Source of the DNA: a bacterium
GTDB taxonomy: Bacteria; Armatimonadota; Chthonomonadetes; Chthonomonadales; Chthonomonadaceae
Length of the DNA: 40,498 nucleotides
Direction of reading: 5' to 3'
NCBI GenBank assembly: GCA_021777995.1
Contig: JAJYCW010000022.1
Location: forward strand, 1-40,498
Below the pieces are notes generated by a model. That model worked only from the letters and a program-made list of their open reading frames with translations, was not told the origin of the DNA and made no database searches. The position numbers were made by a program, and so were the translations under genes. Of the stretch, positions 1-8,158 are shown one piece after another. How positions within the stretch are numbered: position 1 is the stretch's first letter; each line of letters begins with the position of its first letter.

Positions 1-379
1 TGGTGTCTACCCAGTAGCCCTTGGCAGGTACAAATGAGCGCTCAATAAGCACCATGGATGTTCCTGGCATCAGTTTCCAGTTGCAGTGGTAGGCGGCGGT
101 AATCGCATTAAGCGCTTCCCAAACTGTCCCCTTCAAGTCCAGGTTACTTCGGCTCCTGCCGGGCCAGTCTTCGCCTATAAAGCTAAGATGCGTTGATTTC
201 TGCAGGCTAGTCAACATGGACTGCATGTCGGAGGCACTGAAATCCTGTTGGTAACTACCGTACATTACAGCGGGAAGCCCCTTTGGTGGTACCTGCTTGG
301 CAGGCTGCTGCCCCAATGCCGTACCCACCGTCGCAACGCAGCAAACCAGACTGAAGATCGCTGACAACTTCGTTTTCAT
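1..379 (-). CDS. Secreted N0/STN-like protein, second copy (3' part outside window)
   Basis: This is the 5' part of a gene running off the left edge; about 126 codons are visible from the ATG at 379. The protein begins MKTKLSAIFSLVCCVATVGTALGQ, a clear signal peptide, followed by the same domain seen in the gene at 1480-2295. DNA 1-391 matches 1917-2307 with 8 substitutions and no gaps. Five are synonymous and three change residues (Ala/Gly, Gly/Cys and Leu/Val relative to the other copy). The reading frame is intact, so this looks like a functional or very recent duplicate rather than a pseudogene. It sits 161 bp downstream of the gene at 541-1461, so the arrangement is a tandem array on the minus strand. 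Function is unknown; the N0/STN-like assignment is by pattern only. Confidence 0.85.
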   Translation of the reverse strand, partial: MKTKLSAIFSLVCCVATVGTALGQQPAKQVPPKGLPAVMYGSYQQDFSASDMQSMLTSLQKSTHLSFIGEDWPGRSRSNLDLKGTVWEALNAITAAYHCNWKLMPGTSMVLIERSFVPAKGYWVDT

Positions 380-391
380 CGCTAACCTTTC
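1..391. repeat. Left copy of a 391-bp direct duplication
   Basis: Bases 1-391 align without gaps to 1917-2307 (offset 1916) with 8 mismatches, about 98% identity. Homology stops abruptly 12 bp upstream of the start codon, just beyond the shared ribosome-binding region (GAAAGGTTAGCG). The left boundary lies outside the window. Confidence 0.95.
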
Positions 392-540
392 ATCATTCAT
401 TTACCTTTGGGACAACTTACCTTTGTGCCGGCCTACTTGCGGGTATACCAGACTACCGAGGGCCGAATCCAGTCAGAAGCATTCCCGTCAGTCGACTAAC
501 ACTAAAGGAAGGGCATACACTAGTTCACTGCGAACTATGT

Positions 541-1461
541 TCACCGACCGTATGGTGCCGGCGGCGCCATAGTATCAAGGAGTACAGAACTCGTCCCATA
601 GGAGTTACCATTGGGATGGCCCACGGATAGCTTTATTAGATAATCTGGCTGAGGGTCAATTCCGACATCTAATAAGTGCGTTTGAGAAAGCCAATAGAAT
701 TGTGGAGGAAGCGCAGAACATAGCAAGTAATCTGTGCCCTCCGTCGCATTTAGGGAGAATAAATGGCTAAATATCCCTAAAAGGCCCGCGCGGATAAGAT
801 TCGGCGATAACTTATGACCAACGACGATGGAATTCCCAACTGGACTGTATTTCCGAGCCAACTGTTCAAGTAGTTTGTCCGATAATTCCGACAGCTGTGA
901 GATGCTGCGATGCGTCGTGGTACTTAGCGCGTGCTGGTAAACAAAGGCGGAAATCTTGTCATGTGCGATAATTGCAGCCTCTAAACTTGACCGAATTAAC
1001 CCGTCGATGCGTTGTTCAGATGGGGGTTCAGCCATCAACATTCGTACAAAGTCCTGGTTCATGCACTGCCGCAACGCATGAGGGAGTTGAGTAAGTGTAC
1101 GCGGAACGCCGGGCGCCTTACCGACTAACGCAATGGTTCCCGGATGCGTAGTCTCATACCATCGCCAATGGTTCATCTGTACAAACGCATCTAGTACATC
1201 ACGAGCGCTTACTCCCTCAACGTCGCACTGCACCTTATGACCGCGCAGGTATTTAGCCATCTGGATCGTGAGGCCAGTCTTCTTCGCTAGCGCTATCACC
1301 ACCGCATCAATTGTGGTACGCCCCATGTTCAGCGTAACATCGCGCTTAAGGCCCGCCCTTACTTTGGCCGAGTAGCTCTCCTGCGCACGCGCCGTGATAC
1401 AAGGTATAGCCACCATCCCAAGTGCAGCACCAACAACGCAAAGGATGTTTCTCTTTTTCAA
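541..1461 (-). CDS. Secreted protein with an N-terminal STN/secretin N0-like domain, function unknown
   Basis: 306 aa. It has a signal peptide (MKKRNILCVVGAALGMVAIPCITARAQ) and then, at about residues 38-115, a segment with the beta-alpha-beta pattern of STN/N0 domains: a short strand, the helix IDAVVIALAKKTGLTIQ, a strand after VQCDVEGVSA, the helix DVLDAFVQMNHW and a final strand IALVG. The remaining ~190 residues are mostly helical by appearance and resemble no family I recognise; the C-terminus is polar (GNSYGTSSVLLDTMAPPAPYGR). It lies 18 bp downstream of the gene at 1480-2295, which has a similar layout, so the two are probably co-transcribed distant paralogues. No secretin or TonB-receptor domain follows the N0-like part. 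The domain call is inference from pattern. Confidence 0.8.
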   Translation of the reverse strand: MKKRNILCVVGAALGMVAIPCITARAQESYSAKVRAGLKRDVTLNMGRTTIDAVVIALAKKTGLTIQMAKYLRGHKVQCDVEGVSARDVLDAFVQMNHWRWYETTHPGTIALVGKAPGVPRTLTQLPHALRQCMNQDFVRMLMAEPPSEQRIDGLIRSSLEAAIIAHDKISAFVYQHALSTTTHRSISQLSELSDKLLEQLARKYSPVGNSIVVGHKLSPNLIRAGLLGIFSHLFSLNATEGTDYLLCSALPPQFYWLSQTHLLDVGIDPQPDYLIKLSVGHPNGNSYGTSSVLLDTMAPPAPYGR

Positions 1462-1479
1462 TTTATTACCTCCGTAAGA

Positions 1480-2295
1480 TTAGAAATTGAGTGGCTGCTC
1501 ACCCGGAATTGGACAGGTAAACGTACCGCCTTCCGGTATCACATTGGGGTGTAACGGCCCGTTATGTGGCCCTGTAGACTCACCATTTACGCTTGCTGAC
1601 TGCCACTTGAGCTGCCACAAATCTACATGTTCTAATGCGTAGAGGGCGCGGCTCCAATGCCACAACGTACTTCCAAGCAACTGTGAGGTCATTATTTTCA
1701 CAACAAGTCGGCGTGCCACCGGTGGCATACTTCCGATGGCTAGCCCTTTTGTCGATTTTACTTTCGCCTTATCACCCGGATCCAGTAGATTGATCGCCTG
1801 CTGCATAGTCCCTATCTCACCATTAACGGGAATGGGCGTACCAAATGAGTTCACTGCCGCAATCATATTGCGAACCATTCGCACTAGCTCTGGCTGATGC
1901 AACTGTGGAACCTGGTTGGTGTCTACCCAGTAGCCCTTGGCAGGTACAAATGAGCGCTCAATAAGCACCATGGATGTTCCTGGCATCAGTTTCCAGTTGC
2001 AGTGGTAGGCGGCGGTAATCGCATTAAGCGCTTCCCAAACTGTTCCCTTCACGTCCAGGTTACTTCGGCTCCTGCCGGGCCAGTCTTCGCATATAAAGCT
2101 GAGATGCGTTGATTTCTGCAGGCTAGTCAACATGGACTGCATGTCGGAGCCGCTGAAATCCTGTTGGTAACTGCCGTACATTACAGCGGGAAGCCCCTTT
2201 GGTGGTACCTGCTTGGCAGGCTGCTGCCCCAATGCCGTACCCACCGTCGCAACGCAGCAAACCAGACTAAAGATCGCTGACAACTTCGTTTTCAT
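1480..2295 (-). CDS. Secreted N0/STN-like protein, complete copy
   Basis: 271 aa with a signal peptide ending near GTALGQ. At about residues 44-115 there is an STN/N0-like unit (a strand at YQQDFSGSD, helix MQSMLTSLQKSTHLSF, a central VKGTVWEALNAI segment, and a final MVLIER strand). The C-terminal part is unrecognised and ends with a Pro/Gly-rich stretch. The ATG at 2295 is preceded by GAAAGGTTAGCG. The first 126 codons are duplicated at 1-379. It lies between the gene at 541-1461 (18 bp gap) and the gene ending at 2370 (74 bp gap) and probably belongs to their operon. STN-like domains normally open TonB receptors and secretins; here the domain stands alone in an exported protein, so a role in binding an envelope partner is only a guess. 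Confidence 0.85.
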   Translation of the reverse strand: MKTKLSAIFSLVCCVATVGTALGQQPAKQVPPKGLPAVMYGSYQQDFSGSDMQSMLTSLQKSTHLSFICEDWPGRSRSNLDVKGTVWEALNAITAAYHCNWKLMPGTSMVLIERSFVPAKGYWVDTNQVPQLHQPELVRMVRNMIAAVNSFGTPIPVNGEIGTMQQAINLLDPGDKAKVKSTKGLAIGSMPPVARRLVVKIMTSQLLGSTLWHWSRALYALEHVDLWQLKWQSASVNGESTGPHNGPLHPNVIPEGGTFTCPIPGEQPLNF

Positions 2296-2307
2296 CGCTA
2301 ACCTTTC
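1917..2307. repeat. Right copy of a 391-bp direct duplication
   Basis: Partner of 1-391. It covers the 5' half of the gene at 1480-2295 plus 12 bp of upstream sequence. Immediately upstream the two copies diverge completely (tgtgtggcgcc here, atcattcattt in the left copy). Confidence 0.95.
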
Positions 2308-2369
2308 TTGTGTGTGGCGCCCGGGATATTACTCCGCGGGCGCCGTAACGAACCGTAGGTAAGCTTGGG

Positions 2370-3056
2370 TTAAGGAGACGGGACCGTCGACATGCTGAGG
2401 CCAAATTTAATAAGCGCAAGCTGGCCAGTACCCGGTAACGGGATTGACTCTGCCTTGCCCTGAAGCAACACGCTGCCGCTTGAGTGTTGTGCAATATCTG
2501 CACTTGCCACTCCTGACCAGGTACCGCCGACATCCTGACCGTTATACTGCTTCCAGCCATTGCTGAATTGAGTACTAAGGCCGGTGTCCGTGATCAACAT
2601 GAAAACTGTCGAACCGTCTGCTGTGGATGCGGAAAGATTTGCACGGCGATTAAGAGTTTGGTTTGGATTGAATCCCTGCGGCAGCTTCCATGTAAATGTC
2701 AGTTTTTGCATGGCTTCCACGGTTACGTCTGGAATGTATTCCGCCGGTGATTGTGCCTGCGCAGACCCGGAGCCACCGTAATTGGTATCTATGAAGTTAT
2801 GCGGCATAACCGGCAAATTACCAGGAACATCGGTACATAGCCCAACCTCGCCTGGCTTCATTCCGGGAAGGTACGGCAGATAATATTGCGAGCAAGTCGA
2901 TACATCATCAAACTGCAATTGTGCGCTCGCAATTCTAGGGGCAGTAGGCACACCAATAAACGCAAGAATCGCAACCAACGATCTAAGCCGCGAACAAATC
3001 AGTAATTTCGGGCACGCTGTGGAGGGGGGCAGTCGTACGTCCGATCTCCCCGTCAA
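2370..3056 (-). CDS. Secreted protein of unknown function (start uncertain)
   Basis: 228 aa if read from a TTG at 3056. An export signal is visible at about residues 18-46 (LLICSRLRSLVAILAFIGVP then TAPRIASAQ), followed by a mature part with beta-sandwich-like composition (TFTWKLPQGFNPNQ, ISTDTGLSTQF-type strands, GGTWSGVASADIAQ). I do not recognise a family. The TTG has no good ribosome-binding site. A better start, ATG at 3096 with AGAAAGGA 11 bp ahead, opens the overlapping +1 frame and reads 37 codons to a stop inside this gene. The two frames overlap across a run of six C on the coding strand (six G, about 3024-3029). Either the gene starts late, or one base is extra here and the gene begins at 3096. 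It is probably first in the minus-strand operon running to 541. Confidence 0.65.
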   Translation of the reverse strand: MTGRSDVRLPPSTACPKLLICSRLRSLVAILAFIGVPTAPRIASAQLQFDDVSTCSQYYLPYLPGMKPGEVGLCTDVPGNLPVMPHNFIDTNYGGSGSAQAQSPAEYIPDVTVEAMQKLTFTWKLPQGFNPNQTLNRRANLSASTADGSTVFMLITDTGLSTQFSNGWKQYNGQDVGGTWSGVASADIAQHSSGSVLLQGKAESIPLPGTGQLALIKFGLSMSTVPSP

Positions 3057-3096
3057 TTATGAAACCTGTTGACAAACGGGTTAGAACTACTTTCAT

Positions 3097-3736
3097 GACA
3101 CCAGGAATCCTTTCTGCACGTTGAGGTGCACAGCAAATTCACACCAGGAGATGCTCATACCGTCATAATTGAATGAGCACAAAGCAATTCACTAAACAAC
3201 CATTCAATACCGCAACCTGGCGGAATTGTAATTTACGAGCGAACAATCGCAAACTTCAACCAATTGGAAGTATAACACGGGTTTTAAGGCGTGTCAACAA
3301 AAACTGCGAGATTAATCAAATATTTGAGTCAATTATTTTGATTAAGTTACTTTATCAAATGTTCAAGTTGTCGAGATCACCCGTTCACTTGATTGACTCG
3401 CAATCTCTTACCCTAACACAAACGCATTATTGGTTGGTGGGCGAAAGTGAAGCCGGTTAAGCCATAGGAAACGCGGTATAGACACCACCTCGTAGGCCTA
3501 TGGACGCGGTGCACTATCGTCGATGTGGGCACCGGGCACTAACACCGTGTAGCCTTCGCGTAGGAGTGAGCCAATATGGGCGCTCCAATAGGTAATCGTG
3601 AAGTGTCAGTTTCATGGTCATGAAATTAGGTTTAGGAGTGATAGAGCGCGTGCTCAGCGCACGGTTGGAGGTATAATAGTTAAAACATAGGGATGGCAGT
3701 GCAGTCATTCCCAAACTTTGGGCCCTAAAGGCATTG
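3097..3736. other. AT-rich divergent intergenic region
   Basis: 640 bp between the divergent minus-strand secreted-protein operon and galU. It holds the consensus minus-strand promoter (3269-3297) and, near galU, a TATAAT at 3672-3677 preceded by a small inverted repeat CGTGC/GCACG. The open frames here are AT-rich, lack ribosome-binding sites and resemble no protein. I see no RNA gene. Confidence 0.6.
3269..3297 (-). promoter_or_regulatory. Consensus sigma70-type promoter for the 3096-541 operon
   Basis: Read on the minus strand: TTGACA (3297-3292), a 17-bp spacer, TATACT (3274-3269). Transcription would start near 3262, giving a leader of about 165 nt before the ATG at 3096. No other promoter this close to consensus was seen for the gene set. 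Confidence 0.75.
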
Positions 3737-4585
3737 ATGCTCTCCTCGTCTACAAACTTGCCAGCGCTACGTGCGGTTATTCCCGCAGCCGGCTTAGGCA
3801 CCAGGTTACGACCTATCACCCGGGTTTTACCCAAGGAACTGTTGCCAATTGGGCGGCGGCTTCTGGTGGATTATGTTATCGACGAGTTACGTGCTTGCGG
3901 AATTACCCAGGCACTCTTTATCGTCTCCCAGCAGAAGCCCCAAATCCGCCAGTATCTAGGCAGCGTAGTTGGGTCGGATAACGATGAACATGCTGCGCTA
4001 CATATTGAATATGCCCTGCAGGAAGAGCCTCAAGGCTCAGGTCATGCAGTGTTGTGTGCGAGAGATTGGGCTGCCGGGGAGCCGGTGGCGGTCGTATTTG
4101 GCGATTGCATCATAGAATCGAACTCCCACAGGCCACCACTTGCGCGGCTTATTGACACATTTTCTGGTAATAGGGCTTCTGCATCAATCCTCGTGGAAAC
4201 CGTGAGTACTGAAAATGTGCATAAATACGGCATAGTAAATCCTGCTGAAGGCGAAGACGCCCTAGGCGACGCACCGTTCAAATTGCGGGATATCGTCGAA
4301 AAACCGTCCCCTCAGGACGCTCCGTCGCGACGGGCGGCAGCTGCACGTTGGGTGATATCTGCGGAGGTCATGGACGAGTTAGCACAAACTCCTGTAGACG
4401 CCCGCGGTGAAGTGAACTTGCCAGATGCCATCAAGCGAGTGCTGTACAAAGGGGGATCGGCGTGGGCAGTACCGCTTCTGGCGGATGAAGCTCGGCGGGA
4501 CATTGGCTCCCCCGAGTCGTACATCGAACAGTTTGTTCGAATTGCGCTTCAAGAGCCAGCCGTTGCACGCAAATTTGGCAGATGA
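3737..4585 (+). CDS. galU: UTP-glucose-1-phosphate uridylyltransferase (GalU family)
   Basis: 282 aa, the usual length for bacterial GalU. It would make UDP-glucose from glucose-1-phosphate and UTP in the cytoplasm, feeding cell-surface polysaccharide synthesis. The nucleotide-binding signature AVIPAAGLGTRLRPIT is near the N-terminus and is followed by the GalU-typical lysine segment PKELLPIG; the metal/sugar region VVFGDCII and the KYGIVNP and VEKPSP stretches follow in the expected order. I place the start at the ATG at 3737, six bases after AAAGG, rather than the in-frame TTG at 3734. The next gene, a sugar aminotransferase, is 254 bp downstream on the same strand. Related glucose-1-phosphate thymidylyltransferases share motifs but normally have other spacing, so GalU is preferred. 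Confidence 0.9.
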   Translation: MLSSSTNLPALRAVIPAAGLGTRLRPITRVLPKELLPIGRRLLVDYVIDELRACGITQALFIVSQQKPQIRQYLGSVVGSDNDEHAALHIEYALQEEPQGSGHAVLCARDWAAGEPVAVVFGDCIIESNSHRPPLARLIDTFSGNRASASILVETVSTENVHKYGIVNPAEGEDALGDAPFKLRDIVEKPSPQDAPSRRAAAARWVISAEVMDELAQTPVDARGEVNLPDAIKRVLYKGGSAWAVPLLADEARRDIGSPESYIEQFVRIALQEPAVARKFGR

Positions 4586-4662
4586 TTTGGCGTCGCTAGT
4601 GCGAAATCGCTGGATACGTCCCGCAATCACGTATCACAATGGTTCGCCGGTGAAACTTTGAA

Positions 4663-4676
4663 GGTATATTTATACC
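4663..4676. repeat. Perfect 14-bp inverted repeat between galU and the aminotransferase gene
   Basis: GGTATA TT TATACC, AT-rich and about 165 bp before the TTG at 4840. It could be an operator or simply part of a promoter region; nothing else supports either choice. Confidence 0.4.
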
Positions 4677-4839
4677 GGATCCGTTAATATGTGTCACGTT
4701 AACTCACTGCGGAAGTAAAAAGAATTACCGCATACTGCATTTTGCCGGCGTTCACTTGGCGAACAGGCGCGGGTTAAGGTTAGGGTAGATTGTCTTATCG
4801 GCCTGCGGCGATGCTCACGCCCTGGCAGGGGAGGAACGC

Positions 4840-5943
4840 TTGAGAGTACCACTCGCAGATCTGCGAGCGCAATATACTGAGCTAAAAGCAGAAATTGACA
4901 GCGGTATCGCTGCAGTGCTTGAGAGCGGTAATTATATCGACGGTGAGAACGTCACGCGGCTGGAAAATCTGGTCGCAGAGCTATGCGGGGCGTCTTACGG
5001 TATTGGAGTAGCCTCTGGCACCGATGCGCTTGTGCTTTCGTTAGTCGCGTGCGGCGTGAAAGCCGGCGATGAGGTTATCACCACACCATTCACCTTTGGA
5101 GCAACCACTGAGGCAATTGCTCTCGTGGGTGCGCGCGCGGTCTACGTAGATATTGACATTTGCACCTATAACCTCGATATCGCGAGAATCGAGTCCGCAG
5201 TTACCGACCGTACCACTGCTATTCTTCCTGTGGACCTGTTTGGTCAGATGGCGGACCGTACCGTGCTGCACGAAGTCGCGCTTCGGCACAACCTTAGAGT
5301 AATCGCAGACTCTGCACAAGCAATAGGAGCCAAGCAGCTTGGCCGTCCTGTGGCGGCTGATGCCGATGCCACCACGCTTTCGTTCTACCCCACCAAGAAC
5401 CTCGGTGCCTGCGGCGACGCGGGCATGGTGCTTACCCACGACGAGGAGCTTGCAGCGAGGGTGCGAAGCCTGCATGCCCACGGACAGAGCAGCTATGGGT
5501 ATTTTGAGCGGCTGGGGTACTGCAGTCGCCTGGATACCTTGCAGGCTGTCATCCTGTTGGCGAAGCTGCCTCAGCTAGAGAAGTGGAACTTAGCACGCCG
5601 CGCCCACGCCGCACTGTACAATGAACTACTAGCGGATTGCGCTATCGGGCTGCCGGGTGAAGAGGCAAACAACTTTCATATCTATCATCAGTACACTATT
5701 CGCTACGCGGACAGAGACGGCCTTCGGAATCACCTGAAGTCGAAGGGCATTGACAGCAAGGTTTTCTACCCACATGCCATGCACTTACAGCCTGCATACG
5801 CATACCTCGGCTATCATCAGGGAGATTTTCCCGCTGCAGAGCGAGCTGCGCGAGAGGTGCTCTCAATTCCAATTGTCCCAGAATTAACCATTGAGCAGAT
5901 TGAATACACTGCGGCTCAAATTCGCGCTTATGTGGGGACCTAA
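4840..5943 (+). CDS. DegT/DnrJ/EryC1/StrS-type PLP-dependent sugar aminotransferase
   Basis: 367 aa, full family length. Such enzymes transfer an amino group from glutamate or glutamine to a keto-sugar nucleotide on the way to amino-sugars of surface glycans. Visible motifs: VPLADLRAQY at the N-terminus, GVASGTDAL (cofactor phosphate site), TTPFTFGATTEAI, PVDLFGQMAD, DSAQAIGA (Asp contacting the pyridine ring) and SFYPTKNLGACGDAGM, with the Schiff-base lysine in TKN. The start is TTG at 4840, well supported by GGGGAGG just upstream. It lies between two nucleotide-sugar pyrophosphorylases on the same strand, but no 4,6-dehydratase or isomerase gene is present to make its keto-sugar, so the substrate cannot be fixed. 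Confidence 0.92.
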   Translation: MRVPLADLRAQYTELKAEIDSGIAAVLESGNYIDGENVTRLENLVAELCGASYGIGVASGTDALVLSLVACGVKAGDEVITTPFTFGATTEAIALVGARAVYVDIDICTYNLDIARIESAVTDRTTAILPVDLFGQMADRTVLHEVALRHNLRVIADSAQAIGAKQLGRPVAADADATTLSFYPTKNLGACGDAGMVLTHDEELAARVRSLHAHGQSSYGYFERLGYCSRLDTLQAVILLAKLPQLEKWNLARRAHAALYNELLADCAIGLPGEEANNFHIYHQYTIRYADRDGLRNHLKSKGIDSKVFYPHAMHLQPAYAYLGYHQGDFPAAERAAREVLSIPIVPELTIEQIEYTAAQIRAYVGT

Positions 5944-6097
5944 CCACACCAGGTGTTATAGTGCGCGAGGGCCAGTGTAAAACACACAGCATGATGTTAC
6001 TGCAGTAAAGTGCCTACAATTCAATTAGTCGATACTGAAATGTCTGCGGCACTTTAACGCAAACGAATAGGTTAACTGGCAGAGGAGTACAAAGTTT

Positions 6098-7156
6098 ATG
6101 CGTGCGATGATTCTTGCAGCAGGTGTTGGCTCACGTTTAGATCCCCTTACTCGAAATGTCCCCAAGCCGATGGTTCCCATACTTAATCGGCCGGTTATGG
6201 AATACCTGATCACTCTCCTGCGCAAGCATGGTTTTAATGAGATCATGGTAAACCTCCACTACCTTGGAGATCAGATCGCCCAATATTTTGGCGATGGATC
6301 GAAGTGGGGCGTGCAAATTCACTGGTCCTTTGAGGATCAACTGTGGGGTGACGCGGGAAGCCTGAAGCGACAAGAGAGCTTTTTTCGTGACGAAACATTT
6401 CTTGTTATAGGTGGTGATGACCTAACCGACATGGACCTCACCAGGGTGGTAAAAACCCACAAAGAAAAAAACGCACTCGCTACCATTGCCCTTTCACTCG
6501 TGGATGACCCCAGTGAATACGGAATCGTGCTTATGAATGAGGAGAGCCGAATCACACGGTTTCTCGAGAAGCCGAAGGGTGAAGTTATCTTCTCAAACAC
6601 AGCGAACACGGGTGTTTATGTGTTCGAACCTGAAATTTTTGAGCTCATTCCACATGGGGTCTTCCACCTGTTTGGCAAACAGGTCTTCCCTCTGTTGCTA
6701 GACCAGCACATGCCGCTATTCGGTCACCTCACTGCCGCCTATTGGAAGGATGTTGGCAACCTGAAAATCTATCAGCAGACGCATAGAGACATGCTGCAAG
6801 GTCTCGTAAACGTGGAGTTCCCACTTACCGAGGTACGCAAGTATGTATGGATGGGAGAAAATGTCACCATTGACCCCACTGCTGAGGTAGCCTACCCCGT
6901 CGCCATTGGTAACAACGTACAGATTCTGGCTGGTGCCCGGGTGCTGGAGAACACCGTAATTGGAGATGATTGTCAGGTTGAAGAGGGTGCGGTCGTACAG
7001 GACTCCATCCTGTGGAACGGTTCTACTGTCATGCGCAATACTCACCTGGAGCGCTGCGTTGTTGGGAGAGACTGCCGCGTTAAAACAAACGCTGCAATAT
7101 TTGACGGCATTATAGTCGATCCTGGCCGATCCGTAAATGGCAATGGCAGCTGTTAA
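6098..7156 (+). CDS. Sugar-1-phosphate nucleotidyltransferase with C-terminal left-handed beta-helix
   Basis: 352 aa. The N-terminal ~230 residues are a nucleotidyltransferase: MRAMILAAGVGSRLDPLTRNVPKPMVPI, the FLVIGGDDLTD metal-binding segment, EYGIVLM, RFLEKP and AYWKDVGN. The C-terminal ~100 residues show hexapeptide-like repeats (VAIGNNVQI, ENTVIGDDCQV, EGAVVQDSIL, ERCVVGRDCRV) typical of a left-handed beta-helix. This is the architecture of bacterial mannose-1-phosphate guanylyltransferase-like and glucose-1-phosphate nucleotidyltransferase-like proteins; the exact sugar and nucleotide cannot be read from sequence. It is 154 bp downstream of the DegT aminotransferase. RBS GAGGAG precedes the ATG by about 10 bp. 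Confidence 0.9.
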   Translation: MRAMILAAGVGSRLDPLTRNVPKPMVPILNRPVMEYLITLLRKHGFNEIMVNLHYLGDQIAQYFGDGSKWGVQIHWSFEDQLWGDAGSLKRQESFFRDETFLVIGGDDLTDMDLTRVVKTHKEKNALATIALSLVDDPSEYGIVLMNEESRITRFLEKPKGEVIFSNTANTGVYVFEPEIFELIPHGVFHLFGKQVFPLLLDQHMPLFGHLTAAYWKDVGNLKIYQQTHRDMLQGLVNVEFPLTEVRKYVWMGENVTIDPTAEVAYPVAIGNNVQILAGARVLENTVIGDDCQVEEGAVVQDSILWNGSTVMRNTHLERCVVGRDCRVKTNAAIFDGIIVDPGRSVNGNGSC

Positions 7157-7216
7157 ATTGTTGGCAGACAGTAAATCTTATGGTTTGCTGTCTGCTGATG
7201 CGCTGGTCTATTAACC

Positions 7217-8104
7217 TTGAGATGCTTGGTGTTGCTACCACTCTTCTGCCTGCTGGGAAACCTTTTCGTCCGTTGTTCCCTTCCTCCTGACCACCGCAAC
7301 CACAAGGCCCATCGCGTCGCTACTTCAGAACATCATGTGTTACCCACCGTTCTTTCCGGCAAAATAAACATCGTATCTGCAAACCAAATAACCCTTACCG
7401 CAGGTAAATCCGTCACGCCCGTTACCGTTAACGCGAAAACCAGGTGGTGGATAGCACGTGCGCCGAGTCAGCCGACAGCCTTCAGACAGAGTCAGCCAGT
7501 GGTAGTACACGTTCGTCATTTGCGCCGCAGCAGCTATCCCGTAGCTCTGGATATAGCCGATGAAAAATCATGGCGATGGCTGGTAATCGTGCGAAAGAAG
7601 GTTATGAAGGTTACCATTCAAACGGTGGGAGCTTCATCGATTACCACTGTAGCCACTCCGACCATGCCGTCGATTACATATGGTATTACGGCACATACCA
7701 CCTGGGCTACTGGTGGAACCATAGTGCTAAGTGACCCCTTCGCAGCCGGCAGCACAATATGGGTACTGCCACGGTACAGCCCATCCTTAGGGGTTGTGTT
7801 GCGTGCTGCCGCAGATACCCCACATATGCTGCTTTTGTTGAAGGAGCGCCAGGCGGCAATCGTGCACGCAAAAATTACATCGGTGGCCTCAATGCCGCAA
7901 TCGATCGAGTTAGCCACCGTTGCAGGCGACAAACGTATCCTAAACTGTGCCTCGGGGCTCGTAGTTCTTCGTGGCAAACAGCGTGAAGATTGGCACATAC
8001 TAGCAGTGGGTATGCCAATAACGGTGCGCCTCCATCGTGACGATTTAGGCAACCGAGTGGTGTGGAAGGTGATTGTAGGATCGCGAGACCGACACAAGCG
8101 CTAG
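7217..8104 (+). CDS. Exported protein of unknown function, beta-rich
   Basis: 295 aa from a TTG at 7217; an in-frame stop lies just upstream, so the true start must be near here. No clear ribosome-binding site is seen. The first ~18 residues (LVLLPLFCLLGNLFV) are hydrophobic and look like an export signal, but the following Cys is not in a good lipobox. The rest is beta-rich: repeated 'GKI...ITLTAGKSVTPVTVNAKTRW' and 'AKITSVASMPQSIELATVAG' units resemble the repeated small barrels of DUF5666-like proteins. This is a weak resemblance. The protein is very basic toward the C-terminus (IVGSRDRHKR). It is convergent with the PfkB gene, 54 bp apart. Confidence 0.6.
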   Translation: MRCLVLLPLFCLLGNLFVRCSLPPDHRNHKAHRVATSEHHVLPTVLSGKINIVSANQITLTAGKSVTPVTVNAKTRWWIARAPSQPTAFRQSQPVVVHVRHLRRSSYPVALDIADEKSWRWLVIVRKKVMKVTIQTVGASSITTVATPTMPSITYGITAHTTWATGGTIVLSDPFAAGSTIWVLPRYSPSLGVVLRAAADTPHMLLLLKERQAAIVHAKITSVASMPQSIELATVAGDKRILNCASGLVVLRGKQREDWHILAVGMPITVRLHRDDLGNRVVWKVIVGSRDRHKR

Positions 8105-8158
8105 ATCGCACGTCGGTTGGGGCACGAGTGCAAATGCCGGCCGTTCACATGCCAAAGG

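Noticed and set aside
3173-3460. 95-codon plus-strand frame in the AT-rich intergenic region
   Set aside because: It runs across a consensus minus-strand promoter, has no ribosome-binding site and reads like random AT-rich translation.
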